Source: Gallionella sp. (GTDB lineage Bacteria; Pseudomonadota; Gammaproteobacteria; Burkholderiales; Gallionellaceae). Taken from it: a stretch of 13,689 nt of DNA. Positions 1 to 8,679 of the stretch are shown here, piece by piece (the stretch's first letter is position 1; each line of letters begins with the position of its first letter). A model generated the notes under the pieces. It ran no database searches and was not told the origin of the DNA. It was given only the letters and a program-made list of their open reading frames with translations. A program made the translations under genes and the position numbers. The stretch spans positions 1 through 13,689 of the forward strand of contig JAUYGW010000003.1 of assembly GCA_030690245.1 (NCBI GenBank), given 5' to 3'.

Positions 1-2713
1 GGCGCAATTTGAGCAGCGCATCGAGAATGATGATGTGGCTGCGCGCAAAACCTTTGGTGGCGATTTCCTCGCGCACGCGCATATCCATCGCGGTGCGCAC
101 CGTTTCGTAGAGGTCGCGCTGCCCGCCCTCCAATTCGACGGTGCGTATGATGAAGGTTTTGGGCGGCAGCTCTTGCGCGACATCTTCCTTGCGCCTGCGC
201 AGGATAAAGGGTTTGACGCGCCTGGCCAGCAGGTCGCGGCGCAAGGTGTTGCCCAGTTTTTCAATCGGGGTGCGCCAGGTTCTTGTGAACTGCTTCGCAT
301 CTCCCAGCAATCCCGGCAGCAGGAAGTCGAACTGCGCCCACAACTCACCCAAGTGGTTTTCCAGCGGCGTGCCGGTGAGGCACAAGCGATGCCGCGCGTT
401 CAGCTTGCGCACCACTTGCGCCGCCTGGCTGGAAACGTTTTTCACCGTCTGCGCCTCATCCAGAATCAGCAGGTGATATTCATGTTCCGCCAGCGCCTGT
501 TCATCGCGCCACAGCAGCGGGTAGGTGGTGAGAATGACATCGTGCTGCGGAATCGTGGGGAAATGCTCCGCGCGCTCCTTGCCGTGCAGGGAAAGCAGTT
601 TGAGTTGCGGGGCAAACCGCTCCGCCTCGCGTTTCCAGTTGAAGATCAGCGAGGTGGGCAACACCACCAGCGAAGGTTTGTCCATGCGGCCGCTTTGCTT
701 TTCAAGCAGCAGATGCGCCAGGGCCTGCGCGGTTTTGCCCAGCCCCATGTCATCGGCCAGTATCCCGGCCAGCTCCTGTTCACGCAGGTATTGCAGCCAG
801 GACAAGCCCTCCAGCTGATAGGGGCGCAGTTGCAGCGCAAAACCCTTAGGTGGGTTCACCGCCTTGATCCCGGCGGTATTTTTGAGTTTGTTGGCGAGTT
901 GGATTACGGCATCCATGCCCTTGAACTGCCAGCGCTCCATCCCGGACAATTCGCTGATGCGCGCCACATCATAGCGGGACAGACGGATTTCGCCGTTCAT
1001 CCTGCCATCGAATAATTCGATCAGGGTGCGCGCCAGTGGCTTGATGCGCCCGGCGGGAACATGCACCCTGCCGCCTTCCTTGAGCAACAGTTCGATCTGT
1101 TCATCGTCGCTCATTTTTTCCAACTGGGACGCATCCAGCCAGCGCGGGTCAATCTTGAACAAAGCATGCAGCATCGGTGCCAGCGGCAATCTCCGGCCAT
1201 TGACTACGATGCCCATGTTCAGGCTGAACCAGCCATCCTCCTCTTCGCCGAATTCCGCTTCCCATGCTTCCACTTCGAGAAGATGGTGACGGAAACCCTG
1301 CGGAACGACGACCTCCCACCCCGCCTCGCGCATCTGCGGAATCACCTGCTGCATAAAGAACGGCCAGGCCTTCTCGTTTTCCAGCCCGAATATCGGCCGG
1401 TCGCCTATATCGCCGGGCAGCCCGAAGCTCGGTACTTCTTCCAGCCCGTATTTATCCAGCGACTTGAGAAAGCGCTGCTCCGCTTTTGGGTCGCGCGTCA
1501 CGCGCACGGTCTCCCCATTTTGCAGCGTGGCGAATTCTCCCGGATGATTGAGCGGCAGTACCGCCGCGCCATAACGGAACCTGACGCGCGCAAAATCCAG
1601 CTTCTGCGTGCCATAGCGGTAACCGCGGAAACTGCTCATCCATGACGGTTCTGAAGTATCCAGCAACAGCACCGGGGTCAGCGGGCTCGCAACCGCACGC
1701 AACCGCTCGGTGCTGGGCGGCGGCAGATCGGGAACCAATTCGCGCAACACCTCGGACACCACCGGAACGTCGATTTCGGCGAGCGGGGGCATGTCGAGCA
1801 ACTGCGCAACCTGTGCGGGTGTCTGGGCAATCTGCAACTGGCCAACTTCGCCTGTTCCGGCATCGGCATACCAGACCGCCTCATTGAACGGAAACACCTC
1901 CAGCGCCGCGCTACTGACGATCCGGGGAACCATCCGTCCGGACTCATCGACGCCCCATTCCAGATGGGCCTTGCGCACCTTGCCCTGCTTCAGGCGAACC
2001 GGCTCCTTTTTCAAGTAACTGCTGCCCGCAAGGGCTTCCATGAAGTGCAGCCGCCCGCTCGCCAGCAGGCGCGTCAAAATTTCGTTGCCCTGCGCGCCCC
2101 GGACAGGAAAACAGTCGTGCTTATCGCGCTGTTTCCACAACAAGCGCAGGATGGTCAGGTCTTCTTCGGTGACAAACTGCGGCGGGCGCACCAGGGCGCG
2201 CTCCACGTTGCTCCACTCCTCCAGCCTGCCCAGCAACCGCCCTTCAGCATCCAGCTTGCCTTTATAGATGCCAATAACATAGCTGCCCGTATAGGCGGCT
2301 TTGGTGAGCACATAGCACAGTTTTTCAGGTTTCGGCGCAGGCTTGGCGGCTTTCTTGGGCGGCGTTTTTACCGCGCGCCGGAAAGACTCGACCCACTCCA
2401 GCACGGCATGATTGATGGCGGGTGCGCGCGGCAAGGACAACGCGGACAGCAGAACGGCTGCGGTGTGCTTGCACTTCCAGCGCATCGGGCAACTGCACGT
2501 CGGGTCGATGCGCAAATCACCCGCCATGTCGGCATCGAAAAATATCTCCACAAAATAAGGGCGCGGCGCTGTTCCTTTTACCTGTGCGGTGATTTTGTCG
2601 GATTGGATTTCCAGATGGCTGATCGAATTCAGGTAAGCCTTGGCTTTCTGAATTTCCTGCGGCTCATACCAGTGAATGACATCCTTGACGCTGTAAGACT
2701 GAGAGAGTGACAT
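1..2713 (-). CDS. SWIM zinc-finger SNF2-family helicase/ATPase, 3' end beyond window
   Basis: I read the complement from ATG 2713 to position 2 as 904 codons without a stop; the gene continues past the left edge. Residues 73-83 form a SWIM zinc finger (C73, C75, C81, H83). A Lys/Pro/Ala-rich linker follows at about 116-130, then about 490 residues that I cannot assign. The SNF2 ATPase core starts near 628. Its motifs are LRPYQ (629-633), Walker A DDMGLGKT (654-661), Walker B DEAQ (752-755), LTGTP (779-783) and LRRRKEDV (838-845). The second RecA-like lobe is cut off. Family members are ATP-driven DNA translocases of the HepA/SNF2 type; the partner and biological role are unknown here. The start lies 21 bases after the der stop with only a weak ribosome site, so read-through from der is likely. 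Family assignment is firm, function is not. Confidence 0.94.
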   Translation of the reverse strand, partial: MSLSQSYSVKDVIHWYEPQEIQKAKAYLNSISHLEIQSDKITAQVKGTAPRPYFVEIFFDADMAGDLRIDPTCSCPMRWKCKHTAAVLLSALSLPRAPAINHAVLEWVESFRRAVKTPPKKAAKPAPKPEKLCYVLTKAAYTGSYVIGIYKGKLDAEGRLLGRLEEWSNVERALVRPPQFVTEEDLTILRLLWKQRDKHDCFPVRGAQGNEILTRLLASGRLHFMEALAGSSYLKKEPVRLKQGKVRKAHLEWGVDESGRMVPRIVSSAALEVFPFNEAVWYADAGTGEVGQLQIAQTPAQVAQLLDMPPLAEIDVPVVSEVLRELVPDLPPPSTERLRAVASPLTPVLLLDTSEPSWMSSFRGYRYGTQKLDFARVRFRYGAAVLPLNHPGEFATLQNGETVRVTRDPKAEQRFLKSLDKYGLEEVPSFGLPGDIGDRPIFGLENEKAWPFFMQQVIPQMREAGWEVVVPQGFRHHLLEVEAWEAEFGEEEDGWFSLNMGIVVNGRRLPLAPMLHALFKIDPRWLDASQLEKMSDDEQIELLLKEGGRVHVPAGRIKPLARTLIELFDGRMNGEIRLSRYDVARISELSGMERWQFKGMDAVIQLANKLKNTAGIKAVNPPKGFALQLRPYQLEGLSWLQYLREQELAGILADDMGLGKTAQALAHLLLEKQSGRMDKPSLVVLPTSLIFNWKREAERFAPQLKLLSLHGKERAEHFPTIPQHDVILTTYPLLWRDEQALAEHEYHLLILDEAQTVKNVSSQAAQVVRKLNARHRLCLTGTPLENHLGELWAQFDFLLPGLLGDAKQFTRTWRTPIEKLGNTLRRDLLARRVKPFILRRRKEDVAQELPPKTFIIRTVELEGGQRDLYETVRTAMDMRVREEIATKGFARSHIIILDALLKLR

Positions 2714-2734
2714 GGTTAAAACGGCTTGGTCAGA

Positions 2735-4135
2735 CTACCCATACAGCTTGCGCCCGCGTATCCGCGCGCGATGCGCCTTGCGTTGTTCCGCCTCGGTGAG
2801 CGGCTTGGGCTTGGTTCCCTCGAACGGGTTCTTGCTGGAATTGTATTGGATCTTCATCGGCGTGCCTTGCAGCTTGAAGATTTCGCAGAAGGTGCGTTCC
2901 AGATAGCGCGAGTAGCTGGCCGGCACGTCGTCCAGGCCGCTGCCGTGGATCACGATCAGCGGCGGATTGCTGCCGCCCTGATGGGCGTAGCGCATCTTGG
3001 GGGTGAAGCGCCCGCTCTTGGGCGGCATCTGCTTTTCCAGTGCGGCGATCAGCGCGCGCGTGAGCTTCGGCGTGGAAAGTTTCGCCATCGCGGCCGCATA
3101 GGCACCGTTGACCGATTTCAACACGTCCGCGATGCCGTTGCCATTCAGCGCCGAGATGTAATGACGTTTGGCGAAGCTCAGAAAATGCAGTTTGCGCTCG
3201 ATATCACTCTTCACCATGTCGCGATGATGTTCGTCCAGCCCGTCCCACTTGTTCACCGCCAGCACCAGCGCACGTCCCGCCTGCAACACAAAGTCGGCGA
3301 CATGTGCATCCTGTTCGGTGATCTGGTCGCGCGCGTCCACCACCAGCACCACCACGTTGGCATCTTCGATCGCCTGCATGGTTTTGATCACGGAGAATTT
3401 CTCCACCGCCTCGTCCACCTTGCCGCGGCGGCGCACGCCGGCGGTGTCGATGATGGTGTATTGCTTGCCGTCGCGCTCGAAGTCGATATAGATGCTGTCG
3501 CGCGTGGTGCCCGGCTGGTCGAACGCGATCACGCGCTGCTCGCCGAGGATGGCGTTCACCAGCGTGGACTTGCCGACGTTCGGGCGTCCGACGATGGCGA
3601 TCTTCGGCGGTTTCTCCTCGGTGGATTCTTCTTCCGCCTCCGGCGGGAAATTCTCCAGCGCGATTTCGACCACTTCGGTCACGTTGTCGCCATGCGCCGA
3701 GGAGATCGGCAGCGGTTCGCCCAGGCCCAGTTCGAAAAAGTCGGCTGCTACTTTGGCGCGCGCCATGCCTTCGGCTTTATTGACCAGCAACAGGATCGGT
3801 TTGCCGGTCTTGCGCAACTGCTCGGCGATGATGGCGTCCTGCGGCGTGCAACCCGCGCGGCCGTCGACCAGAAACAGCACCACGTCGGCCTCGTCCACCG
3901 CCTGGCGGCTTTGCTTGGCCATTTCGAACATGATGCCGTCCTTGGCGACCGGCTCCAGCCCGCCGGTATCCACGACCAGATAAGGTCTTTCCCCTACCCG
4001 GCCTTTTCCATAATGGCGGTCGCGGGTAAGGCCGGGCTGGTCGGCGACCAGCGCATCGCGGCTGCGCGTGAGGCGGTTGAACAAGGTGGACTTGCCCACG
4101 TTCGGACGACCAACTAAAACAAGGGTGGGCAACAT
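2735..4135 (-). CDS. der: Ribosome biogenesis GTPase Der (EngA)
   Basis: This is an essential GTPase that binds the maturing 50S ribosomal subunit. The 466 residues show the family's diagnostic tandem G domains. Domain 1 has GRPNVGKS at 9-16, DTGG at 56-59, NKAE at 119-122 and SAHG at 146-149. Domain 2 has GRPNVGKS at 183-190, DTAG at 230-233 and NKWD at 295-298. An acidic linker (about 165-175) joins them, and a KH-like RNA-binding domain follows from about 355. The tail is very basic, ending in RGRKLYG. Length matches the family. ATG 4135 places the P-loop immediately after the start, and AAGG lies 8 bases upstream. It is separated from bamB by a 92-base gap filled by a repeat element, and is followed closely by the helicase gene. 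Der after bamB is the conserved order. No anomaly is seen. Confidence 0.98.
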   Translation of the reverse strand: MLPTLVLVGRPNVGKSTLFNRLTRSRDALVADQPGLTRDRHYGKGRVGERPYLVVDTGGLEPVAKDGIMFEMAKQSRQAVDEADVVLFLVDGRAGCTPQDAIIAEQLRKTGKPILLLVNKAEGMARAKVAADFFELGLGEPLPISSAHGDNVTEVVEIALENFPPEAEEESTEEKPPKIAIVGRPNVGKSTLVNAILGEQRVIAFDQPGTTRDSIYIDFERDGKQYTIIDTAGVRRRGKVDEAVEKFSVIKTMQAIEDANVVVLVVDARDQITEQDAHVADFVLQAGRALVLAVNKWDGLDEHHRDMVKSDIERKLHFLSFAKRHYISALNGNGIADVLKSVNGAYAAAMAKLSTPKLTRALIAALEKQMPPKSGRFTPKMRYAHQGGSNPPLIVIHGSGLDDVPASYSRYLERTFCEIFKLQGTPMKIQYNSSKNPFEGTKPKPLTEAEQRKAHRARIRGRKLYG

Positions 4136-4154
4136 TTTGATAACCTTATAAAGA

Positions 4155-4224
4155 GGGGCTAGGGGCTAGGGGCTAGGGGCCAGGGGCCAGGTTTGCGTTT
4201 TCCCTAGTCCCCAGTCCCTAACCC
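4155..4224. repeat. GGGGCTA heptamer array with imperfect inverted partner, bamB-der gap
   Basis: The plus strand carries three tandem GGGGCTA units (4155-4175) and two GGGGCCA units (4176-4189). After an 11-base A/T-richer spacer comes a C-rich arm (4202-4224) made of the same motif on the other strand, with degenerate spacing of 7, 6 and 7 bases. A transcript of the operon could fold the two arms into an imperfect hairpin. Both strands also have four or more runs of three or more G separated by 3-4 bases, the usual quadruplex pattern: plus strand 4155-4191, minus strand 4224-4202. The element begins 3 bases after the bamB stop and ends about 20 bases before der. No U-tract follows, so it is not a standard intrinsic terminator. 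It may be a dispersed repeat of this genome, which cannot be checked from one copy. Confidence 0.85.
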
Positions 4225-4227
4225 CGC

Positions 4228-5409
4228 TTAACGTATGGACAACGAATACAGCCCGCCGTCGCGGGTTTGCACCAGCAATCCCTCGTCCAGCCCGATCGGC
4301 GTTGCTTGGATTGCGCTGCCGTCCAGTTTGATGCGCGCGGCAAAACTGCCGTCTTCGCGGTTCAAGCCATGCAGGTAGCCTTCGTAATCGCCCGCCACCA
4401 CAAAATCACCCAGGGCATAGGGCGTGGCGGTATCGCGCAAGAGCAGCTTATCGTTCTTCCACACCGTGCTGCCGCTGGTCTTATCCAGCGCAATCACCGA
4501 TCCATTCGCGTCGCTGAGATAAAGATATTTGCGCAGCAGCATCATGCCCTTGTCGCTTCCAATGTCGCGGTTCCACAGCGGGCTGCCCTGCGCCACGTCA
4601 TAACACGCCACGCGCCCCTGGAAAGCGATCGCGCAAACCTGCTCGTCATCCGCCACCGGATTGCTGGTGATGTCGCTGATGCGCTCCAGCTCCGTGCTGC
4701 CGCGCGGTTGCGACACCGAGACTTCCCACAATACCGAGCCGTCCCTGATTTTCATCGCGGCCAGCTTGCCGCCGGCAAACCCGGCGAAGGCCACATCGCG
4801 CTGCAAGGTCACCCCGGCATGGCTGCGCACCACCAGGGCCGGCGTGCTGCGTTCGTACAACCACACGCGCTTGCCGTCCGCCGCGCTCAGGCCGGATATG
4901 CGCCCGTCGCCACTGCGCACGATCACTATGCCTTCAGCCGCCTGCGGCGCGCTCAGCACTTCACTGGACATCCTGCTTTTCCAGCGCAGCTTGCCATCTT
5001 CGCCGTAAGCCAGCACCTCGCCCTTGTCGCTGCCGATGAGCACCAGCCCCTCGCCGCTCCCCACGCCGCCGCTGACCGCAATGCCGCTTTCGACGCGCCA
5101 CACCAACTTGCCGGTGGCGCGATCCAGACGCGTCAGCGTGCCCTTCTCGGACACGCCATAGATCGCATCTTTGGTCAGCGCGGGTTGCAGCAAACTTGCG
5201 CCGGAATCGCCAAGATCGGCATGCCAGCGCACCTCGAATTTGGCGGTCTCGCCGAATTCCACCAGCCTGACCGGCTCCGCCGCATCATTCTTGCTGCCGA
5301 ACCAATCCTTCATGGTTGATTTTGCGGATGAGCAACCGCCCAACGCAAGCGAGGCGGCCAGCAATAACAGTCCTGAGCAGCGTCGAAGGGGCAGATGGGC
5401 TAGCTTCAT
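4228..5409 (-). CDS. bamB: Outer-membrane assembly lipoprotein BamB
   Basis: BamB is a lipoprotein of the BAM complex, which inserts beta-barrel proteins into the outer membrane, and it contacts BamA. The 393 residues start with a basic N-terminus, a hydrophobic stretch (13-23) and the lipobox LGGC with acylated C26. Ser follows Cys, consistent with sorting to the outer membrane. The remainder is a run of PQQ/beta-propeller blades, with recurrent patterns such as LDRATGKLVW (95-104), SAADGKRVWLY and LDKTSGSTVW. Length is almost the same as the E. coli protein. ATG 5409 overlaps the yfgM stop by 4 bases (ATGA), and a GGGGA site lies 6 bases upstream inside yfgM, indicating translational coupling. 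YfgM and BamB are adjacent in many proteobacteria and both act in envelope protein biogenesis. Confidence 0.97.
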   Translation of the reverse strand: MKLAHLPLRRCSGLLLLAASLALGGCSSAKSTMKDWFGSKNDAAEPVRLVEFGETAKFEVRWHADLGDSGASLLQPALTKDAIYGVSEKGTLTRLDRATGKLVWRVESGIAVSGGVGSGEGLVLIGSDKGEVLAYGEDGKLRWKSRMSSEVLSAPQAAEGIVIVRSGDGRISGLSAADGKRVWLYERSTPALVVRSHAGVTLQRDVAFAGFAGGKLAAMKIRDGSVLWEVSVSQPRGSTELERISDITSNPVADDEQVCAIAFQGRVACYDVAQGSPLWNRDIGSDKGMMLLRKYLYLSDANGSVIALDKTSGSTVWKNDKLLLRDTATPYALGDFVVAGDYEGYLHGLNREDGSFAARIKLDGSAIQATPIGLDEGLLVQTRDGGLYSLSIR

Positions 5410-6044
5410 TTTGCTTCCCCGAGCGCATCCATCTTTATCTGGATCAGGTTGCGGTACATGCTCTTGGCATCGGTCTTTTCGTAAGCCAGTTTATATGCGC
5501 TTCTGGCCTCATCCGTTTTGCCCTGCGCGCTCAACACGTCGCCCCGCAGGTCGGCATACAGGCCATCGAACGAGGCCGGATGTTTGGCTTCCAGCAGCTT
5601 CATCGCATCGGCATAATTTTTCTCATCCAGAAGCACCGCGGCCAGGCGCAGCCTTGCCACGTCTTTCAGGCCGTCTTCTGAGGCATGATCGATGACCCAT
5701 TGCAATTGCGTCTTGGCGCGTGCCGCCTCCTTGCCCTGCTCGTTCACCTGCGCCGCCAGCAACGCGGCGCGCGCGGCATATCCGGTGGTGGCATATTTGT
5801 CCATCACCGCAGCGGCAGCGTCGTTGACACGCTTCGCGTCATTGCTTTCCAGCTGCTGGAGGAACCCCGCATACAGGGTCGCCGCTTCGCTGGACTGTTT
5901 GTTCTGGTAATACTGCCAGCCGCGCCAGCCACCCATCGCGATCACGGCGATCAGCAACACGCCGAGCAAGCGGTTGCCGTTCTCTTTCCACCACGCCTTG
6001 AGCGTGTCGAGTTGTTCCTGTTCCTGCAAGTCCAATGCTGCCAT
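5406..6044 (-). CDS. yfgM: YfgM family inner-membrane ancillary SecYEG translocon subunit
   Basis: This family is anchored in the inner membrane with a periplasmic TPR-like domain. In E. coli YfgM associates with the SecYEG translocon and PpiD and helps hand over exported proteins. The 212 residues have a short cytosolic N-terminus rich in Glu/Gln (7-12), one transmembrane helix at about 26-45, and an alpha-helical repeat domain. The end of that domain shows a TPR-like pattern (DVLSAQGKTDEARSAYKLA). Length is close to the E. coli protein (about 206). The start at 6044 is supported by AGGAG at 6051-6055, 6 bases upstream and overlapping the hisS stop codon. That arrangement suggests coupled translation with hisS. 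The 3' end overlaps bamB by 4 bases. Placement between hisS and bamB is the standard order. Confidence 0.94.
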   Translation of the reverse strand: MAALDLQEQEQLDTLKAWWKENGNRLLGVLLIAVIAMGGWRGWQYYQNKQSSEAATLYAGFLQQLESNDAKRVNDAAAAVMDKYATTGYAARAALLAAQVNEQGKEAARAKTQLQWVIDHASEDGLKDVARLRLAAVLLDEKNYADAMKLLEAKHPASFDGLYADLRGDVLSAQGKTDEARSAYKLAYEKTDAKSMYRNLIQIKMDALGEAK

Positions 6045-6053
6045 GATTTACTC

Positions 6054-7325
6054 CTACTTGATAATCCCGTTAACTGTTGCGGCAAGGTTCTGCACGCTCA
6101 CCCGCTGCTGTTCGCCGCCCTGCATCGGCTTCACGCTGACCTCGTTGGCCTGCGCCTCGTCGTCGCCGATCACCACGGCCACCGCCGCGCCGCTGGCGTC
6201 CGCCTTTTTCATCTGCGACTTGAAGCTGCCGCCGCCGCAGTGCAACAGCACGCGCAGCCTGTCGTCGCGCAACTGTTCCGCCACCACACTGGCCAGACGG
6301 CTGGCCAGTTCGCCCTGATGCACCACATACACGTCCACCTCTGCTTTGGGCAGCGCCATGCCGTCTTCCTGCAACAGCGCCAGCAGCCGCTCCACGCCCA
6401 TCGCGAAGCCGGTTGCGGGGGTGGATTTCCCGCCAACTTGCTCTACCAGCCCGTCATAGCGTCCGCCGGCGCAGATGGTGCCCTGCGCGCCGAGGCGCGT
6501 GGTCACCCACTCGAACACGGTGCGGTTGTAATAGTCCAGCCCGCGCACCAGCTGCGGATTGATTTCGAAAGCCACATCGTGGCGTCTGAGTATCGCCTGC
6601 ACTTCGTCGAAATGACTGAGCGCGTCGTCTTCCAGTTCGTCCGCCAGCCTGGGCGCGGCGGAGATCAACTCCTGCATCGCCGGATTCTTGCTGTCCAGGA
6701 TGCGCAGCGGATTGCTGTGCAGGCGGCGCGTCGCATCGGCATCCAGCATATCCAGGTGCTGTTCGAAATAACCGATCAGTTTCGCGCGGTGGCGATGCCG
6801 CGAAGCCGTGTCGCCCAGCGTGTTCAGTTGCAGCGTGACATCGTGCAACCCGAGTTTGCGCCACAGCCGCGCACACATCAGAATCTGTTCGGCATCGATG
6901 TCCGGCCCGGCGAAGCCCAGCGCCTCCACGCCGAATTGATGGAACTGGCGGTAGCGCCCCTTCTGCGGGCGCTCATGGCGAAACATCGGCCCACTGTAAT
7001 ACAGGCGCTGCGGCGCGTTATACAGCAAATTGTGCTGCAGCGCGGCGCGCACGCAGGAAGCCGTGCCTTCCGGGCGCAGCGTCAGGTGGTCGCCGTTCAG
7101 CGCATCCGCGAAGCTGTACATCTCCTTTTCGACGATGTCGGTCACCTCGCCGATGGCGCGCTTGAACAACGCGGTCGGCTCGACCAGCGGCATGCGGATG
7201 TTGCGGTAGCCGTAGCTGTGCAGCCAGTCGCGCACCACATCCTCGAACCATAGCCACAGCTCCGCCTCGTCCGGTAGGATGTCGTTCATGCCGCGCACGG
7301 CTTGTAAAGTATTGCTATCGCTCAT
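6054..7325 (-). CDS. hisS: Histidyl-tRNA synthetase
   Basis: HisRS is the cytosolic class II enzyme that charges tRNA-His. The 423 residues contain the class II motifs: motif 2 region around 111-130 with FRHERP at 115-120, and motif 3 GFAMGVERL at 306-314. The histidine-specific signatures [12 protein letters not shown] (261-272) and AGGRYDGL (286-293) are both intact. The anticodon-binding domain occupies about 333-420. Length matches the family (424 in E. coli), and the N-terminus with the RGMNDILP motif (11-18) begins as expected from ATG 7325. An AGG lies 7 bases upstream. The gene is separated from ispG by 111 bases that hold a large inverted repeat ending about 22 bases before the start codon, and is followed after 9 bases by yfgM. 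Confidence 0.98.
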   Translation of the reverse strand: MSDSNTLQAVRGMNDILPDEAELWLWFEDVVRDWLHSYGYRNIRMPLVEPTALFKRAIGEVTDIVEKEMYSFADALNGDHLTLRPEGTASCVRAALQHNLLYNAPQRLYYSGPMFRHERPQKGRYRQFHQFGVEALGFAGPDIDAEQILMCARLWRKLGLHDVTLQLNTLGDTASRHRHRAKLIGYFEQHLDMLDADATRRLHSNPLRILDSKNPAMQELISAAPRLADELEDDALSHFDEVQAILRRHDVAFEINPQLVRGLDYYNRTVFEWVTTRLGAQGTICAGGRYDGLVEQVGGKSTPATGFAMGVERLLALLQEDGMALPKAEVDVYVVHQGELASRLASVVAEQLRDDRLRVLLHCGGGSFKSQMKKADASGAAVAVVIGDDEAQANEVSVKPMQGGEQQRVSVQNLAATVNGIIK

Positions 7326-7347
7326 TATTCAACCTGAAAACAATTGC

Positions 7348-7427
7348 TGTCCACGAAAGACACGAAAAGCACGAAACACACCAAACACATTTGCTTGATT
7401 TCGTGTGTTTCGTGTTTTTCGTGGACA
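7348..7427. repeat. CACGAAA three-unit inverted repeat (long hairpin), ispG-hisS gap
   Basis: Three CACGAAA heptamers start at 7352, 7361 and 7370, and three TTTCGTG heptamers start at 7399, 7408 and 7417. Both sets have an exact 9-base period. The arms 7348-7376 and 7399-7427 are 29 bases long and complementary except for three mismatches, all in the 2-base spacers between heptamers. The loop is 22 bases. The hairpin could form in DNA or in the ispG-hisS transcript. No U-tract follows on the transcribed strand, so a simple intrinsic terminator is unlikely. The site lies 9 bases after the ispG stop and about 22 bases before hisS, leaving the hisS ribosome site free. From memory, similar CACGAAA palindromes occur between genes in other bacteria, so this may be a dispersed element. 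Confidence 0.9.
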
Positions 7428-7436
7428 AAGCATCTT

Positions 7437-8678
7437 TTAATCTTCAATCCCGGCGCGCCTCACATACTTGCGCTCCACATACTCGTCCACAATCCGGGTG
7501 AACTCCGCCGCGATGTTGTCGCCGCGCAGGGTTAGCGCTTTTTCGCCGTCGATATACACCGGCGCGGCGGGGCTCTCGCCGGTGCCCGGCAGGCTGATGC
7601 CGATGTTCGCCATCTTGCTCTCGCCCGGGCCATTCACGATACAGCCCATCACCGCGACGGTCATTTCTTCCACGCCGTCATGCCGCTCACGCCACAGCGG
7701 CATCTGGCCGCGCAGATGCGCCTGGATGCTCTGCGCCAGCTCCTGAAATACGGTGCTGGTGGTGCGTCCGCAGCCCGGGCAGGCGATCACCATCGGCGCA
7801 AACGCGCGCAGACCCATGGTCTGCAAAATCTCCTGCGCCACCACCACTTCCTGGGCGCGCGAGCCGCCGGGCTCCGGCGTCAGTGAAATGCGTATCGTAT
7901 CGCCGATGCCTTCCTGCAAAAGCACCGCGAGCGCCGCCGTCGAAGCGACGATACCCTTCGAGCCCATGCCCGCCTCAGTCAGGCCGAGATGCAGCGCGTA
8001 GTCGCATTGCTGCGCCAGCGAGCGGTACACCGCGATCAAATCCTGCACCTCGCTGACCTTGCAGGACAGCACGATACGGTCATGCGCCAAGCCGAGCTGT
8101 TCGGCGCGCTGCGCGCTTTGCAGCGCCGAGGCAATCAGCGCGGCGCGCGTCACTTCGCGCACATCCTTGGGCTCGGCGAGGCGCGAATTCTCGTCCATCA
8201 TGCGCACCACCAGATTCTGGTCTAGGCTGCCCCAGTTCACGCCGATGCGCACCGGCTTCTCGTTGCGCACGGCGGCGGCGATCATGATCGAAAACGGATC
8301 TTCATCGCTGCGGTTGCGCCCGACGTTGCCGGGGTTGATGCGGTATTTCGCCAGCACCTGCGCGCAATCCGGAAATTCGGTCAGCAGGCGATGCCCGTTG
8401 TAATGGAAGTCGCCGACCAGCGGCACGTCGCAACCCATCCCGTCCAGCCGTGAGCGTATCAGCGGCACGGCAGCGGCGGCCTCCGGCGTATTCACCGTGA
8501 TGCGCACCAGCTCCGAACCGGCCTCGGCCAGTTCATAGACCTGCCGCGTGGTCGCCGCTGCATCGGCGGTATCGGTGTTGGTCATGGACTGCACCACGAT
8601 CGGCGCGCCGCCGCCCAGCATCACCTTGCCGATCAGCACCCGCTGCGACGGGCGGCGCCTGATAACGGTCTCGCCCAT
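7437..8678 (-). CDS. ispG: 4-hydroxy-3-methylbut-2-enyl diphosphate synthase IspG (GcpE)
   Basis: IspG reductively converts methylerythritol cyclodiphosphate to HMBPP in the non-mevalonate isoprenoid pathway, using a [4Fe-4S] cluster. The 413 residues show an N-terminal TIM-barrel region (QSMTNTDT at 30-37, RITVNTPE at 59-66). The C-terminal cluster-binding part has C300, C303 (CPGCGR) and C346 ([10 protein letters not shown]), and E353 as expected fourth ligand. It is longer than the 372-residue E. coli enzyme; betaproteobacterial IspG proteins are often longer, with the extra residues before CPGC. ATG 8678 lies one base after the rodZ stop, with GGA 5 bases upstream inside the rodZ end. The gene is followed by a 111-base gap with a hairpin element, then hisS. 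The ispG-hisS neighbourhood is conserved. Confidence 0.98.
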   Translation of the reverse strand: MGETVIRRRPSQRVLIGKVMLGGGAPIVVQSMTNTDTADAAATTRQVYELAEAGSELVRITVNTPEAAAAVPLIRSRLDGMGCDVPLVGDFHYNGHRLLTEFPDCAQVLAKYRINPGNVGRNRSDEDPFSIMIAAAVRNEKPVRIGVNWGSLDQNLVVRMMDENSRLAEPKDVREVTRAALIASALQSAQRAEQLGLAHDRIVLSCKVSEVQDLIAVYRSLAQQCDYALHLGLTEAGMGSKGIVASTAALAVLLQEGIGDTIRISLTPEPGGSRAQEVVVAQEILQTMGLRAFAPMVIACPGCGRTTSTVFQELAQSIQAHLRGQMPLWRERHDGVEEMTVAVMGCIVNGPGESKMANIGISLPGTGESPAAPVYIDGEKALTLRGDNIAAEFTRIVDEYVERKYVRRAGIED

Positions 8679-8679
8679 G

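Noticed and set aside
35..2710. Plus-strand frames of 326, 194 and 248 codons at the left end.
   Set aside because: They are antisense to the SNF2 helicase, which is open for all 904 visible codons and has intact motifs. The helicase is easily missed because its stop lies outside the window.
1..2713. SNF2 helicase as part of an antiphage defence system (for example DISARM-like).
   Set aside because: No methylase, nuclease, phospholipase-D or other defence gene is adjacent; the neighbours are housekeeping genes. The helicase family alone is not evidence for defence.
4155..4224. Tandem repeat as a CRISPR array.
   Set aside because: Units are 7 bases with no unique spacers and there are no cas genes.
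2726..7253. Long plus-strand frames of 463, 350 and 522 codons opposite der, bamB and yfgM/hisS.
   Set aside because: Same antisense pattern: composition is biased, start sites are arbitrary, and the minus-strand genes show full catalytic motifs.
7348..7427. Hairpin as an intrinsic terminator between ispG and hisS.
   Set aside because: No U-tract follows either arm on the transcribed strand, and hisS has no obvious promoter of its own in the remaining bases.
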